The translations under genes were made by a program, and so were the position numbers. The notes under the pieces are model-generated. The model was not told the origin of the DNA. It ran no database searches and was given only the letters and a program-made list of their open reading frames with translations. DNA of 64,000 nucleotides from Clostridium sp. KNHs205 (GTDB lineage: Bacteria; Bacillota; Clostridia; Lachnospirales; Lachnospiraceae): positions 3,519,501-3,583,500 of the forward strand of contig NZ_JNLE01000003.1 of NCBI RefSeq assembly GCF_000702945.1, written 5' to 3'. Positions 36,131-45,141 of the stretch are shown here, one piece after another (positions within the stretch are counted from its first letter, which is position 1; each line of letters begins with the position of its first letter).

Positions 36131-37707
36131 AAGAAAGAGGTAAAGCAGACAGAAAAGGAAGTAATAAAATATACCGTAAATTAAGCATTAAAGTCAGCGG
36201 CAAGGAAAGAATAGATCTGTCCTACCGCACCAAACTTACCAGTTTCTTTCTGCTGGCGACCGCTATTACCATATTGGTGGGCTTGTATAATTACATCTCC
36301 TCCCAAATGTTGATGCAGGATATGACTGATCTGCTGAATAAGAGCCAGGAGCTAACTGCTTTGTACAAGGAAGTGGATGAGATACAAAGTGATCTTGAGG
36401 TCTATTTATCCACCAGAAGTTCAGACAGTCTTCAGTCCTTTTATAATCACAGCAATTCTATCAGTTACAATAACAGTATTTTAAAAGCGGATACCGACTA
36501 TACAGACCGTGGTGTAAGGATAACAAATCTTACAGGTATGATCGATCATTATCTTAAAATACTGGATGAAACCATTGTTGACAAAAGAAACCGTAAAATA
36601 AGTGATTACACTGCCGGTTATCAGCAGGCAGTAAAAGAATATAATTACATCGGCAGTTATATCAAGGAAATTATGAGTACTGATTTAAGCGACAGTGCTG
36701 AAAAATATATTGATATACGAAGAGAAGCTGATAAAAGTTCAATTCTAAGTTATGCCATGTTTGGCATAAGTTTTGCACTGATTCTTGTGCTAATCGTTCT
36801 GTTCAGTTATGAGATCACAAGACCGATCACAAAATTGTCAGCTTATGCCAAGGAAGTATCCTCCGGTAATTTTGAAGTGGATATATCGGAGGAAGGCACC
36901 AGCAGTGAGATAAGGGTACTATACAGGGCTTTTGGTAAAATGACCAGAAGTATTAAGAAATATATCAATGAGCTGAAGGAAAAAGAAAGACTTGAAAGAG
37001 TACTAATCCAGGAGAAATATGATAATCTCAAGATGAAAAATGCCCTGCATGAAGCGGAGCTGCTGGCACTGCAGTCTCAGGTCAATCCACATTTCATCTT
37101 CAATTCTATCAATATTGGAGCAAAGGTAGCCATGCTTCAGGGAGACAGTGTGACTTGTGAATACCTTGAAAATTTCGCGGATATTTTTCGGTATAACTTA
37201 AAGGGTCTGGACTATAATGCGACTTTATCCGATGAAGTGAACAATGTTATGGCATATATGAGCTTATTAACTACCAGGTTTGGTGATTTCATCGAATTTC
37301 GCACGGACATTCCGGAGGATCCGGAGATAAAGGATTTTATAATCCCAAGAATGACTCTTCAGCCACTGACAGAAAATGCCTATATCCATGGAATCAGCAA
37401 ACTGGAAGAGGGAGGAATCATTGAATTAAGCGTTCGAAAAGAAAAGGAGAGAGTAATAATTATAGTCTCCAATTCCGGTGATCATTTCCCCGAGGAAGCA
37501 ATTCAGCTGATTCTGAACCGTAAATGGAAACATGAGAAAAACGAAAAGCAAAAAGGTCATACCACCGGTATCGGAATGGATAATGTGTTAAAAAGACTGA
37601 GGCTGTTTTACGATGATTATAATGTTATGAATATCATTAGTAAAGACGGGGTAACCAAAGTTATTTTGTCACTGCCTTTTGTAAATCGCAGAGAGGAAGA
37701 AATGTAG
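36127..37707 (+). CDS. sensor histidine kinase, LytS/YesM type
   Basis: A 526-aa two-helix membrane kinase. Helices lie near residues 35-55 and 205-227 around an extracellular helical region of ~150 residues that could dock the binding protein encoded upstream. A HAMP segment (RPITKLSAYAKEVSSGNFEV) and a coiled-coil linker follow. The His_kinase domain carries the phosphoacceptor in SQVNPHFIFNSI, and the ATPase domain has LQPLTENAYIHGI and GIGMDNVKRL-type boxes (TTGIGMDNVLKRL). It overlaps the upstream gene by 4 bp. Predicted to phosphorylate the YesN-type regulator downstream. Confidence 0.92.
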   Translation: MKERGKADRKGSNKIYRKLSIKVSGKERIDLSYRTKLTSFFLLATAITILVGLYNYISSQMLMQDMTDLLNKSQELTALYKEVDEIQSDLEVYLSTRSSDSLQSFYNHSNSISYNNSILKADTDYTDRGVRITNLTGMIDHYLKILDETIVDKRNRKISDYTAGYQQAVKEYNYIGSYIKEIMSTDLSDSAEKYIDIRREADKSSILSYAMFGISFALILVLIVLFSYEITRPITKLSAYAKEVSSGNFEVDISEEGTSSEIRVLYRAFGKMTRSIKKYINELKEKERLERVLIQEKYDNLKMKNALHEAELLALQSQVNPHFIFNSINIGAKVAMLQGDSVTCEYLENFADIFRYNLKGLDYNATLSDEVNNVMAYMSLLTTRFGDFIEFRTDIPEDPEIKDFIIPRMTLQPLTENAYIHGISKLEEGGIIELSVRKEKERVIIIVSNSGDHFPEEAIQLILNRKWKHEKNEKQKGHTTGIGMDNVLKRLRLFYDDYNVMNIISKDGVTKVILSLPFVNRREEEM

Positions 37708-37853
37708 CCGTTGGTAATTAAACGGTAAACTGCATGTAGCTGTTTTGGAAATCAGAAATAATTTCTGCTCACATTTCTTTTTGAGCTTTATCTAAAGATA
37801 ACAGTGGCAGGTATAAGTTTAGGTTGAAAAAAGAAAAAGCGTTTTCAACTACA

Positions 37854-37894
37854 GATTCAGGAATGTCAGATCAAAGATTTGATATTCACGAAAG
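37854..37894 (+). repeat. RNA-type hairpin repeat, copy 2, upstream of the yesN-type gene
   Basis: The same element as at 3800-3839. The arms are GAATGTCAGA and TTTGATATTC; the two A-to-G changes in the left arm turn A-U into G-U pairs, so the RNA helix is kept. The loop begins TCAAAG in both. It ends just before the ribosome binding site of the response regulator. Confidence 0.6.
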
Positions 37895-37905
37895 AGGTTA
37901 ACAGG

Positions 37906-39504
37906 ATGTATAAAGTATTAGTAGTTGATGATGAACCCATAGCAGCAGAGTCTGTTATATATATGCTAAACAGGAATTTTGAAGAAATAGAAATCGTAGG
38001 CAGTGCACGCTCGGGAAAAGATGCAATTGAAAAGGCTTACAATCTCCATCCGGATATTATTATAATGGATATAAATATGCCCGGTATCAACGGCTTAGAG
38101 GCAATAAAGCAAATAAAAGCCTCTAATTCCAATGTGAGTTTTATTGTCATTTCTGCCTTTGATTATTTTGATTATGCTGTGGAAGCAGTAGCACTGGGCG
38201 TTGTGGAGTATCTGCTAAAACCTGTTAAGGAAGCAAAGCTAAAGGAGACCATGGCAATTACTCTGGAGCAGATTCGTGTCCGCAAGCAGAATATTCAGAA
38301 GAATCTGGAACAGCAGGAAAGAATGGAGATGATAATTCCTGTTCTGGAGAACGGCTTTATGAATTCATTGTGTCTTTATAACGGCGGAGCGGAGGAACTT
38401 AAGAACTACTGCCAGCTCTTTGGCATACCAAAAGGCAGCGGTTATGTAATGGCAATTGAATTAGGTCAGAAAAAGAGCAGAAAGATAGAGAACAAAATCG
38501 GTGCCGGTGTATACGGCGATAAAATGTACGGCGAATATAAGAAAATCATACAGTCAAGGCTTAAAGCCATTGTTGGACCAATTATGCTTAACCGTATTAT
38601 TGTATATGTTTTTGAGGAGAATGACGCTGAAGAATATGAGCTTAAGAAGCATTCCGTTGAGGAAGCAGGAAGAATACTCGAGAGAGCAATAAGAATCTAT
38701 CCGGATATCTATATTGGTATCGGCCGGTATTACAGCTCTATTGAAGAAGCCAGGAAATCCTATCAGGAATCCCTGTTTGCTCTGGGGGTATTAACCGGTG
38801 AAAAAGAAAGTAAAGAAGCGCAGATTCTCCATGTTGATGATATACTGGACAGGGTTGAGTACTCAGAAAGTGATTATGAAGAACAGTTGGAAGAGATCTA
38901 TCTTCATGCAGCAGAGCAGGAAGAAGAGGGAGTACTGGTGACCTTTGAAGAGGTATTTAACCGGATGACCAGAGATAATTCCATGAGCTTTGAAAGTATC
39001 AAAAACAGCATGATTGGGCTGGTAACAGGCTTTGCTGCCCGCTGGAAAAATGCAGCAGGTAATTATTATGATGTATTAAAGGATATTATCGGGACGGAAC
39101 AAAAGGAAGTACTTTACGCAATCAGCAGGAGTTTCCTGGAACGAACAGTTAAGCGTCTGGCAGAAGGAAGACAGCTTAAGGCAAATACTATAATTGAAAA
39201 AGCGAACCGTTATATGGAGATGAATTTCGCCAGAGAAATTTCTTTAGAGGAGGTAGCCAGAGAAGTAAATTTAAGTCCTTATTATTTCAGCAGGTTCTAT
39301 AAAGAAGAGGCAGGTATTAATTTCAGCGACAGACTGACAGAAATTCGTATGGATAAGGCAAAGGAACTGCTGCGAAAGGATGAATATTCCATTAAGGATG
39401 TCTGTTATATGACAGGCTATATGGAACCGAACTATTTTTCAAAGATATTTAAAAAGGTAACCGGTGTCACTCCCACAGAATATAAAAAACTGTTTGGGAA
39501 TTAA
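37906..39504 (+). CDS. response regulator, REC plus AraC-type output (YesN-like)
   Basis: A 532-aa transcription activator. Residues 1-120 form the receiver, with phospho-Asp in IIIMDINMPG and the conserved Lys in YLLKPVKEAK. A long middle region with a GGDEF-like degenerate sensor region typical of YesN proteins follows. The C-terminal ~100 residues form the AraC helix-turn-helix pair, ending FSKIFKKVTGVTPTEYKK. ATG 37906 is chosen over an upstream start at 37879 because the sequence MYKVLVVDDEP begins the receiver and AAAGAGG precedes it. It presumably responds to the kinase upstream and activates sugar-uptake genes such as those at 45.1 kb. Confidence 0.9.
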   Translation: MYKVLVVDDEPIAAESVIYMLNRNFEEIEIVGSARSGKDAIEKAYNLHPDIIIMDINMPGINGLEAIKQIKASNSNVSFIVISAFDYFDYAVEAVALGVVEYLLKPVKEAKLKETMAITLEQIRVRKQNIQKNLEQQERMEMIIPVLENGFMNSLCLYNGGAEELKNYCQLFGIPKGSGYVMAIELGQKKSRKIENKIGAGVYGDKMYGEYKKIIQSRLKAIVGPIMLNRIIVYVFEENDAEEYELKKHSVEEAGRILERAIRIYPDIYIGIGRYYSSIEEARKSYQESLFALGVLTGEKESKEAQILHVDDILDRVEYSESDYEEQLEEIYLHAAEQEEEGVLVTFEEVFNRMTRDNSMSFESIKNSMIGLVTGFAARWKNAAGNYYDVLKDIIGTEQKEVLYAISRSFLERTVKRLAEGRQLKANTIIEKANRYMEMNFAREISLEEVAREVNLSPYYFSRFYKEEAGINFSDRLTEIRMDKAKELLRKDEYSIKDVCYMTGYMEPNYFSKIFKKVTGVTPTEYKKLFGN

Positions 39505-39519
39505 GGAGGAGGTATAAGG

Positions 39520-40569
39520 ATGAAGAAGCACTTATGGGGAAGAGCTTTGAGTTTTATCCTTGTTTTAACGTTATTGATGTCAGGAACGGGATGTGAAAAA
39601 CGAACAGAGAAGGATATACGGCCTGAAAAGGATGATAAGATTGTGGTTGGGTTTTCTCTTGGGACACTGATGGAAGACAGATGGATCAGGGACAGGGATA
39701 TCTTCATTTCGAAAGCGGAGCAGGAAGGTATCGAAGTAATCGTAAATAATGCCAACAAGGATTCTGATTTACAATATGAACAGGTTAAAACCATGCTGAG
39801 CCAGGGAATTGATGTGCTTGTAATAGCACCAAATGACAGTGTATCAGAAGCAAAATGTGTAAAAGCGGCCAAAGAAGAGAAGGTACCGGTCATCTCTTAT
39901 GACAGACTGGTGTCAAATAGCAATGTAGATGTCTATATATCCTTTGATAATCACCAGGTGGGGCAGATTATGGCTGAATATCTGACGGAAAATGTTCCCC
40001 GGGGCGGGTATATTATACTTGGCGGTTCTGAAAACGACAGCAACAGCAAGATGCTTTATGAGGGGGCAATGTCTGTATTGCAGCCCTTTATAGACAAAGG
40101 CGATATTGAAATTCTGGATCAGACCTGGATTGATGGCTGGATCAGAGAAAGTGCTTATGATTTTATGAGAGAAGAGCTGAAAAGCTATAAAGATAAAGTA
40201 AAGGCAGTAATCTGCGGTAATGATTCCCTGGCCTGGGGAGCAATTGATGCTCTGTCTGAGGCGCAGATAGCAGAGCAGGTACAGGTTACCGGCCAGGATG
40301 CAGATCTGGTTGCCTGCCAGAGAATCGTTACAGGGAAACAGGCACTTACTGTTTATAAGCCCATAAAGGATCTGGTGGAAAAAACTGTTGAGGTCTGCAT
40401 TGCTTTAAAGAATGGAGATGAGATTCAGAGTGACGGTTATATTGATGATGGAAATTATAAGGTACCGTATATTTATATAGGGGTTCAGGCTGTGACAAAG
40501 GATAATATTGATGAAACGGTTATCAAAGATGGATTTCATTTGTATGAGGATGTTTATCAGACAGAATAA
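39520..40569 (+). CDS. XylF-like sugar-binding lipoprotein
   Basis: A 349-aa type 1 periplasmic-binding lipoprotein with lipobox MSGTGC. The fold is like D-xylose-binding XylF and ChvE: VVGFSLGTLMEDRWIRDRDIF at the start, VLVIAPNDSVSEAKCVKAAKEEKVPVISYDRL, YISFDNHQVGQIMAEYL, GQDADLVACQRIVTGKQALTVYKP. It lies 15 bp after the regulator gene with an AGGAGG site, so belongs to the sensor operon. It could be a second receptor of the sensor or the binding protein of the transporter encoded at 46.5 kb. No transporter gene follows directly. Confidence 0.85.
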   Translation: MKKHLWGRALSFILVLTLLMSGTGCEKRTEKDIRPEKDDKIVVGFSLGTLMEDRWIRDRDIFISKAEQEGIEVIVNNANKDSDLQYEQVKTMLSQGIDVLVIAPNDSVSEAKCVKAAKEEKVPVISYDRLVSNSNVDVYISFDNHQVGQIMAEYLTENVPRGGYIILGGSENDSNSKMLYEGAMSVLQPFIDKGDIEILDQTWIDGWIRESAYDFMREELKSYKDKVKAVICGNDSLAWGAIDALSEAQIAEQVQVTGQDADLVACQRIVTGKQALTVYKPIKDLVEKTVEVCIALKNGDEIQSDGYIDDGNYKVPYIYIGVQAVTKDNIDETVIKDGFHLYEDVYQTE

Positions 40570-40619
40570 AGAATGGGAATTGAACTTTTTGTGAAATGAT
40601 ATAGGTTGTGGCAGCGGAC

Positions 40620-40851
40620 GATGATTTAAAGCTCTGTTTATTCATTTTGTTATTCGAGAACCCATATTCCACTAAAGCGGCAGAAGCTGTTCATAGCAGG
40701 TACAACAGTGCCAAACTCGCTGCTGCTTTGTGGTCGTGAAAGGTTTTTGAGCTCAGACAGTGGCACTGTTGCACCTTTTCACAGTTTCTGCAGCTTAAGT
40801 GTCATATGGAACCTCTCAATACAAAATTCTTAAACAGAGCTTTAAATCATC
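40620..40851. repeat. 232-bp near-palindrome with 21-bp perfect terminal inverted repeats
   Basis: The outer 21 bp at 40620-40640 and 40831-40851 (GATGATTTAAAGCTCTGTTT plus A, and its inverse) are perfect inverted copies. Inside, about 80% of the next ~80 bp still pair, including AGGTACAACAGTGCCA against AGGTGCAACAGTGCCA. The whole unit would fold as one long hairpin. It has no ORF and no clear target duplication. MITE-like element or structured RNA. Confidence 0.7.
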
Positions 40852-40987
40852 TGGTTATTTGCTATATGAAAGTCTGTATGGATTGAGGTTGATCAACTGT
40901 ATTCAACTTGTATATAATTGCAATTGATGCGAAATAAATATATTTGGGATGAAAAAATAATGAATTTTTAGTAAACCAGAAGGGGAT

Positions 40988-41089
40988 ATGGCTATAAATA
41001 TTGTTTTAAATGTACTTGGTGTTTATAAGGAAAAAGATAAAGAGGAATATGATAGTATTCATTTATATAAGTTTGGAAGGATGGATTAG
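40988..41089 (+). CDS. possible 33-aa small protein
   Basis: ATG preceded by AGAAGGGGAT opens a 33-codon frame: MAINIVLNVLGVYKEKDKEE, then YDSIHLYKFGRMD. A short hydrophobic start is followed by a charged tail. It lies between the palindrome and an OmpR-type regulator, in its direction. Without comparative data it may be chance. Confidence 0.25.
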   Translation: MAINIVLNVLGVYKEKDKEEYDSIHLYKFGRMD

Positions 41090-41174
41090 TCAGAAATTCT
41101 ATGATTTATGAATTTACAGAGGATTTCATGAACTATTTATCATTTGTTTATTGGTAATTTGGGAGGATACATAG

Positions 41175-41864
41175 ATGGCACATATTTTAGTGGTTGAAGA
41201 CGATGCGGATATTAACAGGATTTTATGCAGATATCTTGAGAAAGAGAATTATGAGACGACAGCTGCTTTTTCGGGATCGGAGGCGAAGCTTCTGCTGTCG
41301 GTGAAGTCCTTTGACTTAATTCTGCTGGATTTGATGCTTCCCGGTATAAATGGGGAGGAGCTGGTCGCTGATATCAGAAAATCTTCTTTTGTTCCTATTA
41401 TGATTATTTCGGCTAAGAGTGCCTTGGAAGATAGAGTGAAGCTGTTAAAATCGGGTGCGGATGATTATCTTGTAAAACCTTTTGAGAGAGAGGAGGTTCT
41501 TGCCAGGGTGGATGCTCTTCTTAGGAGGAGCAGGGATTTTGCAGTTAAGATTCCTGATAAGAATGAGATTTCGTTTAAGCAATTGACGATGAGACCTGTT
41601 TCCAGGGAAGTCTTTGTAAAAGGAAATCTTATCGGACTTACTTCTCATGAATACGAAATTCTAAACCTGCTATTAAAGTATCCGGAACGGGTTTTTACAA
41701 AAGAACAGCTTTATCAGGATATCTGGAAGAGTGGATATTATGGTGAGGATAATACGATTAATGTCCATATCAGTAATATACGTAAGAAAATTAAAGACTT
41801 TGATGAGGATTCTTATATTAAAACCGTTTGGGGTATTGGATTTAAGCTGGATACTGCTTTATAA
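41175..41864 (+). CDS. OmpR-family response regulator
   Basis: A 229-aa regulator. The receiver (1-118) has the acidic pair EDDAD, phospho-Asp in LILLDLMLPG and KPF. The C-terminal winged helix reads LTSHEYEILNLLLKYPERVFTKEQLYQDIW, then NVHISNIRKKI. Layout with a downstream ABC ATPase, permease and short-extracellular-loop histidine kinase matches BceRS-BceAB-type modules for peptide-antibiotic sensing and resistance, although the permease is small. Confidence 0.92.
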   Translation: MAHILVVEDDADINRILCRYLEKENYETTAAFSGSEAKLLLSVKSFDLILLDLMLPGINGEELVADIRKSSFVPIMIISAKSALEDRVKLLKSGADDYLVKPFEREEVLARVDALLRRSRDFAVKIPDKNEISFKQLTMRPVSREVFVKGNLIGLTSHEYEILNLLLKYPERVFTKEQLYQDIWKSGYYGEDNTINVHISNIRKKIKDFDEDSYIKTVWGIGFKLDTAL

Positions 41865-42010
41865 GGAAAGCTTAGCACTATTTTGCATCTTTATACTTTC
41901 TTTAAACTTTTTTAAGTACTTGTTTAAATCAGATAAGTATACTGATTACTGTAAACAAGACAGTTTCCAATGGAAGAATCAAGAGAGAAAGAATAGAGAG
42001 GAGCAATAAA

Positions 42011-42934
42011 GTGCAGGAAGTAATATTAGCTACAAGAAATCTTACGAAAAAATATAATAATATAGCTGCAGTGAGTGATATCAATCTGGAAGTTAAGCAG
42101 GGGCAGATTTATGGAATTGTAGGAAAGAACGGTGCGGGTAAGACTACCTTACTCCGTATGATTACAGGGCAGTCTTATGCAACAGAAGGTGGGATGGTAC
42201 TGTTTGGTGCAAGTACAGAAGCAGATTTATGCAAGGAGAGGAAAAGAATCGGTGCGATTATTGAAACCCCTAGTTTCTATTCCTATATGTCAGGTAAAGA
42301 CAATCTGGAATATTACCGTATACAAAGAGGTATTCCCGGCAAGCAATGTGTTGCGGAGGCTTTGGAGGAAGTCGGTCTTACAGAGGCCGCCAATAAAAAA
42401 TATAAGAGTTATTCCTTAGGTATGAAACAGAGACTGGGACTTGCCCTGGCACTTATGAACAGACCGGAGTTACTCTTACTGGATGAGCCGATTAATGGTC
42501 TTGACCCTTTCGGTATCGTTGAAATCCGTAATCTTCTTTTTAAACTCAATCAGGAAAAGAACATTACAATAGTAATATCCAGTCATATATTAAGTGAACT
42601 TTCAAATCTTGTTAATTATTATGGTTTTATTGATAACGGTAAATTAATAAAGCAGCTCTCGGCAGAAGACTTATCCAAGGAATGCAATAAATATATTGAA
42701 CTTAAAGTAGACAATGTAGAGCGAATGACCGCTCTTTTAGAAACGAAATTAAATTGCCACTCCTACAAGTTAACACCGGATTATGCTATTCATATTTATG
42801 AGTATCTCGATCAACCGAAAAAGATTAGTGAACTGGCTGTTACAAACGGCATAGGCCTTCTGTCCCTGATGGTGAAGGAGATTAATCTTGAGAATTATTT
42901 TATACAGCTGGTGGGAGGAGAAAGTAATGATTAG
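42011..42934 (+). CDS. ABC transporter ATP-binding protein (BcrA-like)
   Basis: A 307-aa ATPase. Walker A is GKNGAGKTTLL (about residue 39), the signature is YSLGMKQRLGLA, Walker B LLLLDEPINGLDP, and a C-terminal extension follows. It resembles bacitracin/lantibiotic-type exporters. The GTG start follows GAGGAG. Its last 8 bp overlap the permease gene. Likely operates with that permease under the OmpR-type regulator. Confidence 0.92.
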   Translation: MQEVILATRNLTKKYNNIAAVSDINLEVKQGQIYGIVGKNGAGKTTLLRMITGQSYATEGGMVLFGASTEADLCKERKRIGAIIETPSFYSYMSGKDNLEYYRIQRGIPGKQCVAEALEEVGLTEAANKKYKSYSLGMKQRLGLALALMNRPELLLLDEPINGLDPFGIVEIRNLLFKLNQEKNITIVISSHILSELSNLVNYYGFIDNGKLIKQLSAEDLSKECNKYIELKVDNVERMTALLETKLNCHSYKLTPDYAIHIYEYLDQPKKISELAVTNGIGLLSLMVKEINLENYFIQLVGGESND

Positions 42935-43706
42935 TTATATTAAAAGTGAATATTTCCGCATTTTTCGCAATAAATGGACCTATCTTTTTATTTTGCTGTG
43001 TTCAGGTTTATTAGTCAGTTCCAATGTAGTCCTGACAATGGTAAAGGCTTCCGAGAAAAACTTTCCTTATGCAACGACAAAGTTTGCCTTAAGTATGTTC
43101 TACAGTAATTTTCCTATAGTGTTTATCTTATGTATAGCAATAACAGCCATGGTTTTTGGAAATGAGCATACAAATCATACCATGAAGAACAGTGTATCCT
43201 ACGGTATTTCCAGAGGTGATATATTTTTTGGCAAGTTAATAGTTGAAGTTGTATATTCCATCCTGGCTTTTGTAATTATTGGAGCCTTAGATATCGGCTT
43301 TGCTTACCTGCTCCTTGACAATTCCGGTGTGGACTATATGTTGCTTCTGCTAAAAGCTTGTGCGGCAGCGTTTCCATTATTCTTAGTTGCTATAGCAATT
43401 ACCAACAGTTTTTTATTTACTATTGAGAGTACAGGGGCAAGTAATGCAGCTTCCGTGGGATTACTCCTGGCATTCCCTTTAGTATGCAATATGTTAGGTA
43501 TGAAATTTACATTTTTTATGGAACTGGCAAAGCTTCTTCCATGGAATATGATTTATTATCTTGGATTTGATATGGAAAAGTTTCAGCCCATACTTTTATG
43601 GGGAGGAAGAAACGGGTATGGGTACTACTGGCTAATAGCTTGCGTTGAGATAATTATTGTTTCTGTAATAGGTTTTGTATTGTTTAAAAAGAAAGAAATT
43701 AAGTAA
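42927..43706 (+). CDS. ABC-2-type permease (lantibiotic-exporter-like)
   Basis: A 259-aa membrane protein with six predicted helices (WTYLFILLCSGLLVSSNVVL is the first) and the ABC-2 pattern GNEHTNHTMKNSVSYGISRGDIFFGKL in the first cytoplasmic loop. ATG 42927 with GGGAGGAG upstream is preferred to an earlier start. It forms an exporter with the ATPase upstream. Substrate unknown; a peptide antibiotic is suggested by the neighbouring two-component genes. Confidence 0.85.
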   Translation: MISYIKSEYFRIFRNKWTYLFILLCSGLLVSSNVVLTMVKASEKNFPYATTKFALSMFYSNFPIVFILCIAITAMVFGNEHTNHTMKNSVSYGISRGDIFFGKLIVEVVYSILAFVIIGALDIGFAYLLLDNSGVDYMLLLLKACAAAFPLFLVAIAITNSFLFTIESTGASNAASVGLLLAFPLVCNMLGMKFTFFMELAKLLPWNMIYYLGFDMEKFQPILLWGGRNGYGYYWLIACVEIIIVSVIGFVLFKKKEIK

Positions 43707-43725
43707 CAGAACGGAGGTAAGCAAA

Positions 43726-44625
43726 TTGAATTATATTTTAATGGTTTTAGTATTTATCATAATTTTTCTTATTGCTTACCTTTTCTTACTGTTTAAGGCC
43801 TTATCCGAAGCGGCAAATCAAATGGATGAGATAGAGAAGAACCCTGAGAGAAACAGACAATTAAAAGGAATACCAACGATTCCAAGACTTGAAAAGCTTT
43901 TCTTTAAAATCAATACCATATATACAGCAAGGCAGAAGGAAAGAATAGTTTACCAGCTTAACGAGACGAAAATACGGCAGGAGATTGAGAACATCTCCCA
44001 TGACTTAAGAACACCACTTACTTCAATACTGGGTTATCTGGATTTAGTCCAGGACAGTGCTTCCCTAAAGGAGCAGGAAGAGTATCTTGGAATTATCAGA
44101 AACAGAGCACGGCTGTTACAGGGATTTATTGAGAATTTTTATGAAATTTCCCGTTTGGAAGCCAATGATTATCCAATGGAACCGGAGGTTATAAAAGTCA
44201 AAGGAATGCTTACGGATACCCTAGTAGCCTATTATCATGAGTTTGATAAAAAACACATGGAGGTATCTGTCGAGCTTGGGGAGATGGACACTTATATTAT
44301 TGCTGACAGGATTCAGTTTGGAAGAGTGTTAAATAATCTTATACAGAACGCGCTAAAATATGGGGATGAGAAGTTCATACTGAAACAGTTTATCAGAGAG
44401 AACCAGTGTGTCATCAAGTTTATAAATGATAAGAACAAACTGACAGAAAATGAGCTGAGGAATATATTTGAACGTTTTTATACGGGAGATCAGTCACGGA
44501 GTAATCATAGCACTGGCTTGGGACTGACCATAACTAAGCTTTTGGTTGAGAAGATGAAAGGGTCCATCGAAGCCAGGTTTGAAGGAGAGTATTTTGTTGT
44601 GGAACTTAGCTGGTTTATAAAATGA
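43726..44625 (+). CDS. sensor histidine kinase (HAMP-less, short N-terminal anchor)
   Basis: A 299-aa kinase with a single N-terminal helix (ILMVLVFIIIFLIAYLFLLF). HisKA has the phosphoacceptor in ENISHDLRTPLTSILGYLDL. HATPase boxes are LNNLIQNALKYGD, NIFERFYTGDQS and STGLGLTITKLLVEKMKGSI. The start is TTG 43726, 8 bp after GGAGG; an ATG five codons on is the alternative. The tiny sensor region is typical of intramembrane-sensing kinases that read the activity of a partner ABC transporter. Last gene of the module. Confidence 0.9.
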   Translation: MNYILMVLVFIIIFLIAYLFLLFKALSEAANQMDEIEKNPERNRQLKGIPTIPRLEKLFFKINTIYTARQKERIVYQLNETKIRQEIENISHDLRTPLTSILGYLDLVQDSASLKEQEEYLGIIRNRARLLQGFIENFYEISRLEANDYPMEPEVIKVKGMLTDTLVAYYHEFDKKHMEVSVELGEMDTYIIADRIQFGRVLNNLIQNALKYGDEKFILKQFIRENQCVIKFINDKNKLTENELRNIFERFYTGDQSRSNHSTGLGLTITKLLVEKMKGSIEARFEGEYFVVELSWFIK

Positions 44626-44758
44626 CAAATTACTAATGGTAAAACAAAACTGTCGTTGTAGTGACGGCAGTATTCTATATCTAAAATGTACCCCGAAATA
44701 AAAGGCTCATTTTGAATGTTTATAAATAAAACCAGAGCATGATGAAAATAAATGCATG

Positions 44759-44802
44759 AACAACTCTTTTCTTACTTTTTAGTTGAAGGAGTTGTTTTTT
44801 TT
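44759..44802 (+). terminator. terminator after the two-component/ABC module
   Basis: AACAACTC pairs with GAGTTGTT across a ~20-nt loop, then an eight-T run. The remaining spacer to 45141 is AT-rich and shows no ORF or recognised RNA; TTGTTA near 45018 is a possible -35 without a convincing partner. Confidence 0.75.
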
Positions 44803-45141
44803 AATTACTTCTGAAATTTTTACAATTCTATATGACTCTAATATTATATTTTATAATTCTTGCTAGTTCCAGCGCTTACTTTTGTTTATTATCTAATTTT
44901 GAAAAAGGGTAATAGTAAAATTTTGCTCAATAAAAAATAGGAAAGCAAAATAATATCATTCATCCTTTTAAAACAAAACAATACCGCAATATAGTAATAA
45001 TATACAACAATACAGTTCATTGTTAAAAATATTTGTATATTGTAACATATAGGTGTAACGAAACGGCAGAGCACACCGCAAAAAGTGAGTGCGGGATGCA
45101 ATTGCTAAAACTATATAATATTAGAAGGGCGGATTGTATTT

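Noticed and set aside
41731-42009. 92-aa frame with a hydrophobic segment overlapping the OmpR-type regulator's end
   Set aside because: Most of it is a shifted reading of the regulator; the free tail has no start codon with a ribosome site.
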